Origin: Symsagittifera roscoffensis
Lineage: Eukaryota > Xenacoelomorpha > Acoela > Convolutidae
NCBI RefSeq assembly: GCF_963678635.1
Contig: NC_087067.1
Span: 49,716,233 to 49,780,232, forward strand
Length of the DNA stretch: 64,000 bases
Direction of reading: 5' to 3'
The notes beneath the pieces were generated by a model. That model had not been told where the DNA came from, did not search any database, and saw only the letters and a program-made list of their open reading frames with translations. Of the stretch, positions 46,474 through 56,064 are shown one piece after another (position 1 is the first letter of the stretch; the number at the start of each line of letters is the position of its first letter). A program made the position numbers and the translations under genes.

Positions 46474-48510
46474 GTGGTTGCGAAGAAAGAAGAGGAACGC
46501 GACACAGCGGACAAAATCTTTGAAATACTGTTAAACAAGTTCGGCTCAGGCATGAAGGGTCATCAAGCGATGATGCGATTTGAAAAGAGGAGACAAAGGG
46601 ACGATGAATCGATAGACAGGTTCCTAGATGATCTTGAGAGCTTGAGAAGAAGGAGTGACCCGGAAGAATCTACCAATCGAAGGAACTTCAGTATCGCCTC
46701 AAAGTTCATTGATGGGGTAAAGAGTGATGACTTGAGAACGATGTTAGCAACGTACTACACATTGTCGAAAGACAGTGCACCAACTCCAGAAGAGATGAGG
46801 CAGAAGTCAAGAGAGTACATGCTGATGAAACCCAAGAAATACTCGTACTCAGACATCAGGAACACACAAGGGGGAAGTCAGCCACAGAGGTCGTCATGGT
46901 ACAAGCGCAGAGATGACATGGACAAACGCAGGTCATGTGCTAACTGCGGGTCGGCGGATCATCATGTGGCGGATTGCACGACATACAAACAGGGCATGAA
47001 AAGTTTGGGAGATGCACCCGATGAGGAAGAGATGAGCCAGATGGAGGAACACGAGTTCTATAGTGGCTTGATCATCAAAATAGGTGCAAGATGCTTCTTC
47101 TGCAACCAAGAGGGGAACTTCAGGCTGGACTGTCCGTTGTTTTGGGAAGCGGTCAAGAATCAGAGCCATCCAAAATACAAGTTGGCGCTAGCAGCAGTGC
47201 AGAACCAGAGAAACAGACAAGGTGAATTTGAGACGAAAAATATAGAAAGACCAAATGCGGAGCTACCAACGAAAACCGTGAAAGCTGTAACACAATGTTA
47301 TAGCGCAGTAGAGGCCACGGCGAAGAACGACCTAGCAATAGATTATGAGAAGGCGGCAGCGGAGGCCATCAACAAAGTGAAACAAGACCTGGCAGCGAAA
47401 GAAATAGAACAACGGTTGAAGCAAGAGATCAAAAGACAGAGAATGAACGAAGCATTAAGTGGCGCACAAACAAAACCAGAAGCTGCTGAAGAGTCGACAA
47501 AGAATGGAAACTGCAACACTGTAAAAATGGTTAGAGGAAAGCCATCTGGCATAACAAAGATTGGGGCAAGAATAATGTCAATAATCACTGTGGGCGGCCA
47601 CGAAGTAACGAGAAACTTAAGCGAACCAAGTGACATGACAATAATGCACATTGATGTGTACGCAGATTACTTGAGTTGTATAAGCCCCCAAACGACTTCT
47701 AGAGCGTTGAGAGCACTTCTCACGAGAGGGGGTAGCAAGTCGGTACGTGTTGATAACAGGTACACAGAAGCTTATGGTCCACATGAAGTGATGCTAAATA
47801 TAGATGGAATCAACATCTATACCAAAACAAGGATAACATGTGATGAAGACCTAATTGGGCAAATCTACGTGGGAAGAGAAGAGTTGAAAGTGAGATCGAT
47901 CGGACACTGTGCCATGCTTGAAGAAGATGCGATGAACATCGGGACAGAGGCAGATGTGACAGGACACGTGTTAGACATAAGTGGCAAAAAGACTCAGTTA
48001 CGTGGGTTACTCGATACGGGAGCAGTCTTGAGTGTCATACCAATCGAAACTTGGGAACGAATGGGCTTCAACAAAGATGATTTGATAGATTCTAGAATAC
48101 GGTTGTCAGCTGCAAACAAAGGGGCCCTGCGGGTGTTGGGCAGAACGCCGATAATAGCCCTCAATCTGGGGGAACGTAACCTGTGGATGAGCTTTCTTGT
48201 GGTAGAAAACCTAGAAGAGTCTGACCAATTTATTTTAGGCAGAGACTTCATCAGGAACTTTGATGCAGCGATAGATCTAAACAACGCAAGGTTCAGGATA
48301 CGGAACCCGAATAGGAGGTACGCAATCAAACCGGTAAATTTAATAATGGCAAATGAAACCAAAGCACCGGTATTCTTGAGTAGGAGGGCGAGGCTAAAGG
48401 CGAACGAGGCGGCGATTGTAAGCTTACGAATGAAAAATTACAATGAACTAAGTGACAACAAGCAGGTATGCGTAGTCCCAAACCCAAATAGTCAAAGTGC
48501 TGCTGTTTAA
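46474..48510 (+). CDS. Gag capsid/nucleocapsid and protease, copy B
   Basis: 678 residues in the same frame after the TGA. It completes the capsid (RFEKRRQRDDESIDRFLDDL). Knuckle one is CANCGSADHHVADC. Knuckle two is CFFCNQEGNFRLDC, with its His replaced by Asn, so zinc binding is weakened. An Ala/Lys-rich helix follows (LAAKEIEQRLKQEIK). The retropepsin has RGLLDTGAVLSVIP and FILGRDFIRNF. The final TAA replaces a Leu codon present in copy A. Confidence 0.85.
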   Translation: MVAKKEEERDTADKIFEILLNKFGSGMKGHQAMMRFEKRRQRDDESIDRFLDDLESLRRRSDPEESTNRRNFSIASKFIDGVKSDDLRTMLATYYTLSKDSAPTPEEMRQKSREYMLMKPKKYSYSDIRNTQGGSQPQRSSWYKRRDDMDKRRSCANCGSADHHVADCTTYKQGMKSLGDAPDEEEMSQMEEHEFYSGLIIKIGARCFFCNQEGNFRLDCPLFWEAVKNQSHPKYKLALAAVQNQRNRQGEFETKNIERPNAELPTKTVKAVTQCYSAVEATAKNDLAIDYEKAAAEAINKVKQDLAAKEIEQRLKQEIKRQRMNEALSGAQTKPEAAEESTKNGNCNTVKMVRGKPSGITKIGARIMSIITVGGHEVTRNLSEPSDMTIMHIDVYADYLSCISPQTTSRALRALLTRGGSKSVRVDNRYTEAYGPHEVMLNIDGINIYTKTRITCDEDLIGQIYVGREELKVRSIGHCAMLEEDAMNIGTEADVTGHVLDISGKKTQLRGLLDTGAVLSVIPIETWERMGFNKDDLIDSRIRLSAANKGALRVLGRTPIIALNLGERNLWMSFLVVENLEESDQFILGRDFIRNFDAAIDLNNARFRIRNPNRRYAIKPVNLIMANETKAPVFLSRRARLKANEAAIVSLRMKNYNELSDNKQVCVVPNPNSQSAAV

Positions 48511-48546
48511 GGAAGATCCTTCTCGATTACGAAGAGCGGCCTCTGC

Positions 48547-49098
48547 GTGAGTGTCTTGTTGAATACCCTTGACATGCCAATCACGATACAGAGGGGGAGG
48601 AAACTGGGATATGCTTTACCTGTTAAAAATCGATATGAAATGACTGAAAACCATAAACAAAATGAAGTTGTTGATTGTCCCAATCATAGGGACAAAATTT
48701 GTATCTTGAGACGATTGAATAAAATAAAAGATTCATCAGGTCTTGTGAAGTCACTTAAATCAGAGACGGACGATGGACTATCGAGCTGTTCGAATTTCCC
48801 GGAACGGCCCACATTACACGAAATACAGGGTGATAAACCGGTTCTACCGGATATTGAACACTTAAGAGGAAAGTTCACGGACAAACAGCTCGAAGCCATC
48901 AAGGACGTATTAGAACGGAACGAAGAAGTTTTTTCAAGACATAAGGCAGACATCGGGTGTTGCAATTTTGTTGAGCATGAAATTGAACTTGAGGAAAACG
49001 CAATACCGCACAGGGAGGGGGCGAAGCGCATGACCCCACACAAATCGGATGCGCGTAGAAAGGAGATTGAAACGCTACTAGAGTATGACATGATATAA
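48547..49098 (+). CDS. protease-RT connection, copy B
   Basis: 183 residues in the same frame. They bridge the protease to the RT, with the DVLERNEEVFSRHKADIGCC and EHEIELEE blocks typical of the segment before Gypsy RTs. It ends in MTPHKSDARRKEIETLLEYDMI, then a TAA where copy A has Glu. Confidence 0.75.
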   Translation: MSVLLNTLDMPITIQRGRKLGYALPVKNRYEMTENHKQNEVVDCPNHRDKICILRRLNKIKDSSGLVKSLKSETDDGLSSCSNFPERPTLHEIQGDKPVLPDIEHLRGKFTDKQLEAIKDVLERNEEVFSRHKADIGCCNFVEHEIELEENAIPHREGAKRMTPHKSDARRKEIETLLEYDMI

Positions 49099-49128
49099 CC
49101 ATCCAAATCACCGTGGGCGTGTGGAGTA

Positions 49129-52100
49129 GTGATGGCCAAAAAGAAAGGCGACCAGTTGAGGTTTTGTTGTGACTTTCGATACCTGAACTCCGTCACGGTG
49201 AAGGATGCCTATCCCATACCTAGGATTGATGAGAGCCTCTCGAAGTTAGGTGATGCAAAAATTTTTTTTATGACTCTTGATTTAGGCTCGGCTTTTTGGC
49301 AGGTACCACTCAGGAAGCAGGACAGGGACAAGACAGGGTTTGCCTGCGAGTTGGGTCTGTTTCAATGGAAACGGATGCCGTTTGGACTTTGCAATGCCAC
49401 AGCCACGTTTCAGCGGTTGATGGCACACGCGCTGATAGGCGTGACAAAGAAGTATGGCAATCTGGTAATGTGCTATGTGGATGACGTGGTAATACCGACA
49501 CCCACACTAGAGGACCACATTGAAAGACTTGACGAAGTATTTGCGTGTATGAAGAGGTCGGGGCTGAAGTGCAAACCATCAAAGTGTGAAATACTCAAGG
49601 ACTCGATAAAATACTTGGGGAGGATGGTGGACAAACACGGCATCAGACCAGATCCAGACGCAGTAAAGGCAGTTCTAACTTGGAAATCGCCGAAAACGAA
49701 ACACCAATTGATGAGCTTTCTGGGTGTTGCAAATTACTATAGGGAATTCGTCAAAGGCTACGCAGACAAGGTCTATCCGATGCAACAGTTAATGAGGCAC
49801 AAGGGCAAGAAGTTCACGTGGAATAACCCAGCAGAAGAGTCATTCCAGAGAATAAAGAAAGAGTTGTGCGAGGCACCAGTACTAGGGATGCCAACAGAGA
49901 AGGGGATGTACGTACTGGATACGGACGCATCGGTAGTAGCGATATCGGGAATTCTCCACCAAGAACAAGAGTGGAATGGGAAGACAGTCTTGAGACCAAT
50001 AGCGTACGGGAGCAAAATCCTAAGTGACACGGAAATGAAGTACGGAGCACCGAAAGCAGAGATGTTCGCGGTGGTTACCTTTGTCGAGAAATATAGGGCA
50101 TACCTAGGCAGTGAGCCATTCAAGTTGCGAGTCGACAACCGGGCACTGAGCTGGCTGAAGACGTACTCAATGGACCAAAGTTACATTGGGAGGTGGATAG
50201 TTCGCCTGGACGGATACAATATGATAATTGAGCACAGAACACGAGACAAACATCAAAATGCTGACAGCTTGAGCAAGAAGACGGAGTTCAACGAGAGACA
50301 AGAACAGAGGGAGGCAGATAGACCTGAAGTCAAAGATGGCTTCTCCTTCATGGACAAGGAAACGTATGACAGTCTTCCTCTCACGAGATGGTTGGACAAA
50401 TCAGGCAAACCAATAGAAGATCACCCCGAGTTACCAAAGGAAACTACGAGAAAAACAATCTTGAGAAAGAACCGAGGGATGCCGATAGGAATAATGCTCA
50501 AGTCAAAGATCGTGAGGGAGACGCTCAAAGCAAAAGGCTACGATCTCAACCAGGTAGAGATAGGGGAAGCACAAATAGACGAGGACTTAAAGGGGTTACT
50601 CGAGAGACTAGCAGATGATAGGCCCGTGATTCAAGAAAACGGTAAAGAGGAACCTGAGGTCACAATACTGCGAAAGAGCGGGACAGCCAGTGATAGAAAT
50701 ACCTCGAAGGTGACTAACCTTGATGGGAAGGAAGTGGTGCAGTCACTGGTTGAAAAGATCCCAGCTGAATTACTTGAACAGACTAGAGTCAGGAGAAAGA
50801 GAGTGGAATTTAAGGAAAAAGCTGAATACCTGGGACCAGGTCAAGAGTCCGGGGAGCGGTCCACGTCCACAGAAGAAGAAAACACAGAAGAAGAAAACAC
50901 TGAAGGAGAAAATTTGTCCGGGGAGTGTGAAATGTGGGATGAGGACTCGGAAGCGAGCAGTGACGATCAAGATAGTCTCTGCATGATACTAGCAGAAGAA
51001 AAGATTAGACACCACGAGAGAGAACTACAAACAGATCCGGCCTCAGGAACCTTCAACATGGACGTGCAGGAGATACGAGGTGGTGAAGAACTTGAAAGGA
51101 TTGCAGTTTCGAGGAAGCCGTTCAGGGAGCTATCATGCAATTCAATTGTGAGAACAAATTTGGTGCCAGAAGACGACATGAAGGTGGTAAGGAGGATAGT
51201 GTGCGTGAAGCTGAATGACGACGTCCACAACCCTGGGGAGATGAATGGGCAGATCATGGCGCTGAAGGAACATGTCAAAGCGAGATATAGGCTGTCGGAC
51301 CTGATAAGAGCCCAGAAGAATGACAAGATGACAAGCAATCTCTCCAAATGGATCCGAACGGGGTCCAAGGAGAAAGGGGAGCTTGAAGAAGACAGCTACA
51401 AGATCCTGAGCCAGTTCTATAAAGAGAGGAAAGAGTTACTCTATCACACGGCTGATGGGGTTGTAGCATGCAAGAGAAAAGAAGAAGACAAGATACTACA
51501 CAAGCACAACCTCATCATACTACCACAATTATATCAGACAGAGGTGCTGTTCAGATCACATGATCAAATGGGTCACCAGGGGATAGACAAAGTGCAACAA
51601 AGAATACTTCACAGGTTCGATTGGCCGGGATTGAGGAAAGCCTGTGAGAGGTGGGTGAATGCATGCCTGGCATGCTTGCAAGTGAAAGATCCAAGGAAGA
51701 TGAAATTCCCACTCAAGTCGGTGGAAAGCTCGGAATTTAATGAAGTGGTGCAGATAGACCATCAGAAGATCTGTATGACGGAGTCGGGGTATAACCAGAT
51801 ACTGGTTATAATTGATCACTTCACAAAACTGGCAGAAGCGGTGCCGTGCCAAACAGCTTCAGCAGAGGAGACTTGTGACCACTTGATAACTCATTGGATA
51901 TCAAGGTATGGTTGTCCAATGACTTTTCAGTCAGACAACGGCAAAGCCTTTGTGGGGGACTTGACTAAGGAATTAATGAAGAGGTCACACATAGCTCAAG
52001 CACACTCGACGACTTGCCATCCTCAGACCAACGGGCTGGTAGAAAGACAGAATAGAACGTTGGTGAACATGCTGAGGGTATACTGCTCTAGATACATGAC

Positions 52101-53871
52101 GGACTGGGATAAGTATCTGCCTCAAGTCGTAGGGGCATACAACAGTACTCAACACTCAACGACGGGAATCAGTCCATTCATGATGTTGACAGGCAAAGAG
52201 AGAGCGATGCCCCTGACGTTCTTTTACCCGGAGTATGAAGGAAAGAGGACGTCGCCTCAAGCTTACGTGAAAGAGGCGATCAGGAGACAGCAGGAAATAA
52301 ACGAGCTATGCAGGAGGAACACTGCGCAGCCACAAATGAGACAGCGCAAGAAATATGATGAAAAAATTTTACAGGCGAAGCCATATGAAGTGGGCCAGTA
52401 TGTGTGGGTTTTCCAGAATGTGATACCGCCCAAGGGGACGAAGAAACTACTCAAGAAATGGAGAGGACCGTTCATGATAACGGAAGTGCACCAGCAAGGA
52501 CGGTTTTACCGCTTGAGTACGAGGTGTGCAGCGCATTATGAAAACTTGAAACCTCATGTCCCATCCCCAGAGGACTGGTGTATACCAAAGGACATGGAGG
52601 GACTAGAGTACCTACTGGTGGAACCAGCATGTGAAGTGAATGAAAAAGGCACCAGAGATAATAATGATGGAAATGAGAACTTGAGTCTGGATGACAATGA
52701 AAAAATAGACGCGGACTCTGAAGCGGAGTCTTTCGTGGAAGAAGATTGGAACGATCCGGAGCAAGGTGAGGTGCCGAAGTGGACAGAACCAGACTTGTCA
52801 ATACCAGCGGGGACGAGGAGTGGCAATCGCAGACGCACAGGCATGAGGTACAACAGGTACGGGGACGATTTCCTGATCGACAAGATACAGCCCGATAACC
52901 TAAGCAAAGAACTAATAAGTGTGGGCGAGCTGGCGGCAGATGGTGAATGGCAGATCATCGACGATAATGAACACTACCCACAGGAAGACTACTCGACGCC
53001 GGAGCGGTTGACGGATTTAGAACAGAGCGAGATAGAGAGGAGTGAGAATACGAACCTGAGGGTATTAGAATGGATGCGCGATGTCAAGAACGGAAGCGAG
53101 GAAGGACAGAGCATACAGCAAGTTGACATATCAGCGGGGAAGTACATGGAAACGGAGGATCCTTTTTTCGGCTGGACGGCAACAGACAGCCCGCTCGACA
53201 TTCCGCCGGATAATTTAGACCCATCATCATCGACGGGGACGTCGATAAATATTTTTGTCCGGGGAGTGGGGGTAGGACTTACCCACACCAAAAATTTGAT
53301 GATAAAGAAGCTCAGAGAAGTGAGAGAAAAGTGCGGACTGGAACTGGAAGGGGAAGAGGCCGAGCCTACCATAGGACGGAATTTCAAAACGAAGTTTGAA
53401 ATACCAAACGAATACTCAGAAAATATCCTGATAACGGATAGTGACTTCATTCTGTCAGACAGGACTAGCGCAATCTGTATCACGGCGGACATGAGTTTCA
53501 AATCAAGACTGGAAGCTGACTTCAAGAGAGAGTACCAGAACGTGGAGTTTCTGTTTAGACAGAGACCGGGACTGGGAGGAATGGTCGCGCTTCCACCATC
53601 AGTAGCACAAGTCCCGGGCAAATACCTGTGCTTCCTAGTGATGAGGGTCAATGACAGGAACACGATCGATCCTGAACACGTGATGTTGGCACTAACGAGA
53701 CTACGAGACTTCATGATTGAAAGAGGGATAACAGAGGTCTCAATGCCGGTGTATGACCCAAACAGGGGGAAGATGAGCCCAAGGGAATTGTACGCTATCC
53801 TACACGTGGTCTTCACAGAAACTGAGATAATGGTGCATCTTCACAAGAAATACTACTTGAGCATCGCCTGA
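49129..53871 (+). CDS. pol: RT, RNase H, integrase and macro-like extension, copy B
   Basis: 1,580 uninterrupted residues. RT: RFCCDFRYLNS, MTLDLGSAFWQVPL, MPFGLCNATATFQRLM, YVDDVV. RNase H: YVLDTDASVVAISGIL and AYGSKILSD. An acidic Glu-rich linker follows (51xxx region, EEENTEEEN). Integrase: HDQMGHQG...CLACLQ zinc domain, QIDHQ, QSDNGK, VERQNR (Asp to Glu spacing 35), and a GPF motif in KWRGPFMITEVHQQGRFYRL. A further 400 residues end in the macro-like domain. The open length is notable for an otherwise broken element. Confidence 0.92.
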   Translation: MMAKKKGDQLRFCCDFRYLNSVTVKDAYPIPRIDESLSKLGDAKIFFMTLDLGSAFWQVPLRKQDRDKTGFACELGLFQWKRMPFGLCNATATFQRLMAHALIGVTKKYGNLVMCYVDDVVIPTPTLEDHIERLDEVFACMKRSGLKCKPSKCEILKDSIKYLGRMVDKHGIRPDPDAVKAVLTWKSPKTKHQLMSFLGVANYYREFVKGYADKVYPMQQLMRHKGKKFTWNNPAEESFQRIKKELCEAPVLGMPTEKGMYVLDTDASVVAISGILHQEQEWNGKTVLRPIAYGSKILSDTEMKYGAPKAEMFAVVTFVEKYRAYLGSEPFKLRVDNRALSWLKTYSMDQSYIGRWIVRLDGYNMIIEHRTRDKHQNADSLSKKTEFNERQEQREADRPEVKDGFSFMDKETYDSLPLTRWLDKSGKPIEDHPELPKETTRKTILRKNRGMPIGIMLKSKIVRETLKAKGYDLNQVEIGEAQIDEDLKGLLERLADDRPVIQENGKEEPEVTILRKSGTASDRNTSKVTNLDGKEVVQSLVEKIPAELLEQTRVRRKRVEFKEKAEYLGPGQESGERSTSTEEENTEEENTEGENLSGECEMWDEDSEASSDDQDSLCMILAEEKIRHHERELQTDPASGTFNMDVQEIRGGEELERIAVSRKPFRELSCNSIVRTNLVPEDDMKVVRRIVCVKLNDDVHNPGEMNGQIMALKEHVKARYRLSDLIRAQKNDKMTSNLSKWIRTGSKEKGELEEDSYKILSQFYKERKELLYHTADGVVACKRKEEDKILHKHNLIILPQLYQTEVLFRSHDQMGHQGIDKVQQRILHRFDWPGLRKACERWVNACLACLQVKDPRKMKFPLKSVESSEFNEVVQIDHQKICMTESGYNQILVIIDHFTKLAEAVPCQTASAEETCDHLITHWISRYGCPMTFQSDNGKAFVGDLTKELMKRSHIAQAHSTTCHPQTNGLVERQNRTLVNMLRVYCSRYMTDWDKYLPQVVGAYNSTQHSTTGISPFMMLTGKERAMPLTFFYPEYEGKRTSPQAYVKEAIRRQQEINELCRRNTAQPQMRQRKKYDEKILQAKPYEVGQYVWVFQNVIPPKGTKKLLKKWRGPFMITEVHQQGRFYRLSTRCAAHYENLKPHVPSPEDWCIPKDMEGLEYLLVEPACEVNEKGTRDNNDGNENLSLDDNEKIDADSEAESFVEEDWNDPEQGEVPKWTEPDLSIPAGTRSGNRRRTGMRYNRYGDDFLIDKIQPDNLSKELISVGELAADGEWQIIDDNEHYPQEDYSTPERLTDLEQSEIERSENTNLRVLEWMRDVKNGSEEGQSIQQVDISAGKYMETEDPFFGWTATDSPLDIPPDNLDPSSSTGTSINIFVRGVGVGLTHTKNLMIKKLREVREKCGLELEGEEAEPTIGRNFKTKFEIPNEYSENILITDSDFILSDRTSAICITADMSFKSRLEADFKREYQNVEFLFRQRPGLGGMVALPPSVAQVPGKYLCFLVMRVNDRNTIDPEHVMLALTRLRDFMIERGITEVSMPVYDPNRGKMSPRELYAILHVVFTETEIMVHLHKKYYLSIA
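53419..53853 (+). other. TARG1/OARD1-like macrodomain at the pol C-terminus
   Basis: From ENILITDSDFIL to MVHLHKKYY. It aligns almost without gaps to TARG1-type macrodomains, which remove ADP-ribose from Glu/Asp. CITADMSFKS sits at the phosphate-binding glycine loop, KYLCFLVMRVND at the catalytic Lys region, and EVSMPVYDPNRGK at the SMPRIGCGLD region. The catalytic Lys84 and Asp125 positions of human TARG1 are Arg and Gly, and the glycine-rich loop is lost. A binding-only or repurposed fold is likely. The assignment is by recalled motifs and needs a profile search. Confidence 0.6.
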
Positions 53872-54353
53872 GTCGGGTACGCGGGGGTCTCGAGTTGGGC
53901 ATGAGGGAAGAATCTCGAGTTAGGTGTGGGGGTACAAAACAGGTAAGGAATTTTAGAGCTGATTGGCATGACAATTAACATTTTAAATGATTGATGGTGC
54001 TAAATCATAAAATGAATCTGCATGTTTTTAGAAGATTTCCAATTGAACTATTTTAGTAAGACGGAAAGGAAAGGGTTTTAAACATAGTAGTGAAGGGGGG
54101 TTTTTAGGGTAGGAACACAGCCTGTTAGTCTAAAAATGGGGTGTTATTTTCAGATTGATTTGGTAGAGTCAAATTGACTACTCAACTGTATTCAATTGAA
54201 GAAAGAGAACACAAGTTGAACGACACCTCAAGAAGTAAACTCAAGTTGCTCAGGTAAACTCAAGTTGCTCAGGTAAACTCAAGTTGCTAATACTCAAGTT
54301 GCTCAGGTAAAACGCAAGTTGCTAATACTCAAGATCACTTGGAAATTACGGAA
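53872..54353 (+). promoter_or_regulatory. gag-pol/ORF2 spacer with candidate splice acceptor, copy B
   Basis: 482 bp with no ORF. TGTTATTTTCAG (AG 54152-54153) followed by ATTGATTTGG is conserved in copy A. The 200 bases from there to the ORF2 ATG contain no ATG. A second donor-like ACAGGTAAGG (GT 53943) also has a weaker counterpart in copy A. CTCGAGTT occurs twice near 53890-53920. Confidence 0.5.
54241..54323 (+). repeat. short CAAGTTGCT repeats before ORF2
   Basis: Five copies of CAAGTTGCT at 15-20 bp spacing (for example at 54241, 54260 and 54279), four preceded by ACT or GCT. They lie in the leader of the presumed ORF2 mRNA. Not obviously present in copy A. Confidence 0.7.
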
Positions 54354-54397
54354 ATGGCAGATCGATTCTGGAAGTCCATGCCATCGGCTTTGTCGAA

Positions 54398-55681
54398 TTG
54401 TACAGATGTCTAAGGGACCTGGATTATACTCAAGTGGATGAGAGAATGGCAGTGATGTTGAATGCCATCCTCCAGTTGGAGGATGAGGGCGAGTGCCGAG
54501 AGTCTGCGACAGAAGCAGTTTTGATGGAGGGCTACACCACCGATGGAATATCTAATCAAGAGCAAACCAGGTGGCTGTCTTGGAACGTGGATGGAGCAAA
54601 AAGGGGGTTCGATTTGGCGAGGAACCCTGGCTTGAGCAATAATACTGAGTATGGTGCAGGGGAATTCCCACTGCCGATCAGACCATCAGTCAGATCCACG
54701 GGCCAGAGCACGAGCAAGACATCATTGATGTCTCGAGCACAGCAGACGGGGGAAGCGTATCCGGACGTCAGTATCATGAAGAGAGAGCTTGAGAGGACTC
54801 AGCGGGAGAGGAACAAGGCGAACCTCGACCGGGATCAAGCGGTGCTCGAGAGAGATCAGGCAAAAGTTGAGAGGGATCAAGCGCGGAGGGAACTGGACAT
54901 GATGAGAGCTGAACAGCTACAGGCAGAAAGGGTGCGAGAGAATGCCGCGAATTGCGAGCAGCTGAAGTCAGAGCTTGAAAGGATCCAGCAACGACAACGC
55001 GAGCTCGACATGCAGAAAGGGGCTAGGCGCAAAGAACGGGTGGTGACCGGCTCAAGACCAGAGTCACGTATGGAGGTGGATGAAGCTCCTAGGTCGAAGG
55101 GACGATTCAACCTCGATCGCGCTGCTCAAGAACATATGAACGAAGGGTTGGAGGTGTGGATACCGTCTGAATCAGCGTCCTCCCTGCGTGGTCTGGAGAC
55201 ACAAGTAATACGCCCGTTGATGGACGTCGCGCTGCCTGGATATATGTCAAGTTCGACCCCGGGTAGTAGTCAGGTGAGTGGTAGCTCGTCACGACTGAAA
55301 GAGTTGCACGAGCGGCTACAACTAAGAAATCGCGAGAGTCCAGCAAGAGTGGACTTACCCTCGACGTGGGGGGAGCAACCTGTCAGGAGTGTGGTAATCT
55401 CGAGTTACAAAAAGAATACGGAAGGTAGATACCACAGGCACAATCGGATGGACTGGAGCACGGCGCAGAGAGACAGGAGAGATTGCTTCCATGACGCAGC
55501 TTGGGTGGAATGCCACACGCAGCCACGTGTGCCTGAGGGGGCGGTCCACCTAATCATAGGGGACAGCTTGTTGCGGGTGCTGACCCGGATCCAGTCCCAT
55601 TGGCAAACGGGGATCTTGAGCTTCGCTGGAGCCGCGACGCCGCAAATGCTAGCGACACTTGAGATGCTAGGTATGGCATGA
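54398..55681 (+). CDS. ORF2 N-terminal domain, coiled coil and first half of SGNH domain, copy B
   Basis: 427 residues; the true start lies upstream at 54354. The N-terminal domain has MAVMLNAILQLEDEGE and QEQTRWLSWNVDG. The coiled coil (54764-55040) has seven-residue repeats of the DQAVLER/DQAKVER type. A Ser-rich linker and a basic RHNRMDW segment follow. SGNH block I is HLIIGDSLLRVL, with nucleophile Ser at 55565-55567. It ends at TGA 55679, between blocks I and III. Confidence 0.8.
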   Translation: MYRCLRDLDYTQVDERMAVMLNAILQLEDEGECRESATEAVLMEGYTTDGISNQEQTRWLSWNVDGAKRGFDLARNPGLSNNTEYGAGEFPLPIRPSVRSTGQSTSKTSLMSRAQQTGEAYPDVSIMKRELERTQRERNKANLDRDQAVLERDQAKVERDQARRELDMMRAEQLQAERVRENAANCEQLKSELERIQQRQRELDMQKGARRKERVVTGSRPESRMEVDEAPRSKGRFNLDRAAQEHMNEGLEVWIPSESASSLRGLETQVIRPLMDVALPGYMSSSTPGSSQVSGSSSRLKELHERLQLRNRESPARVDLPSTWGEQPVRSVVISSYKKNTEGRYHRHNRMDWSTAQRDRRDCFHDAAWVECHTQPRVPEGAVHLIIGDSLLRVLTRIQSHWQTGILSFAGAATPQMLATLEMLGMA

Positions 55682-56064
55682 GTATACACGGTGACTCTGA
55701 TGATCGGGACGAATGACGTGTCCAGGGGGGAAGCAAGGAAGGTGGCGAGGCTGCACGACAAGATGAGCTGCATTCTTGAGGAATTGCGGATTCAAATGGA
55801 TCCGGCTATTCTTACGGTGTGCACCATCCCTTACAACATGAAAGCGGACCAGCATGCAATGGAGATGAACACAAAAGTGCGAAACCTGAACGAAATAATC
55901 AGGCAGATAAACCGAAGAAGTGTCCTCCCCGTTGGGTTGTTGGACGTGGCCGAGCAAATGGAGCTATCTGCTTTCCCTGACGATGCATCCTCGGATGGGA
56001 TTCACTTTGATAGGCCCAGAGGGGTGGAGTGGTTGAATGACGTCTTCCAAAGGCACATAAGCGC
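55541..56064 (+). other. SGNH (GDSL) hydrolase domain of ORF2
   Basis: Block I GDSL (55559-55570); block II Gly in SFAGAATPQM; block III GTND (55706-55717) in TLMIGTNDVSRG; block V DGIH (55994-56005) in SDGIHFDRPRG. All four residues that give the family its name are present, with normal order and spacing. The family cleaves acyl, acetyl or other ester bonds; the substrate here is unknown. A TGA between blocks I and III inactivates this copy. Confidence 0.85.

Larger units (their letters stand above)
45046..53871 (+). pseudogene. gag-pol: gag-pol of copy B (single frame, three in-frame stops)
   Basis: 2,942 codons in one frame: Gag coiled coil and capsid, two zinc knuckles (residues about 631 and 683), protease DTG (about 990), RT YVDD (about 1477), RNase H DTDAS (about 1625), integrase zinc domain (about 2172), DDE at 2238/2297/2333, and a macro-like domain (about 2792-2936). 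It is interrupted only by TGA 46471-46473, TAA 48508-48510 and TAA 49096-49098. Copy A has sense codons at all three places, so they are mutations and not programmed readthrough. No frameshift separates gag from pol. An acidic linker of about 250 residues between RNase H and integrase is unusually long. Confidence 0.93.
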
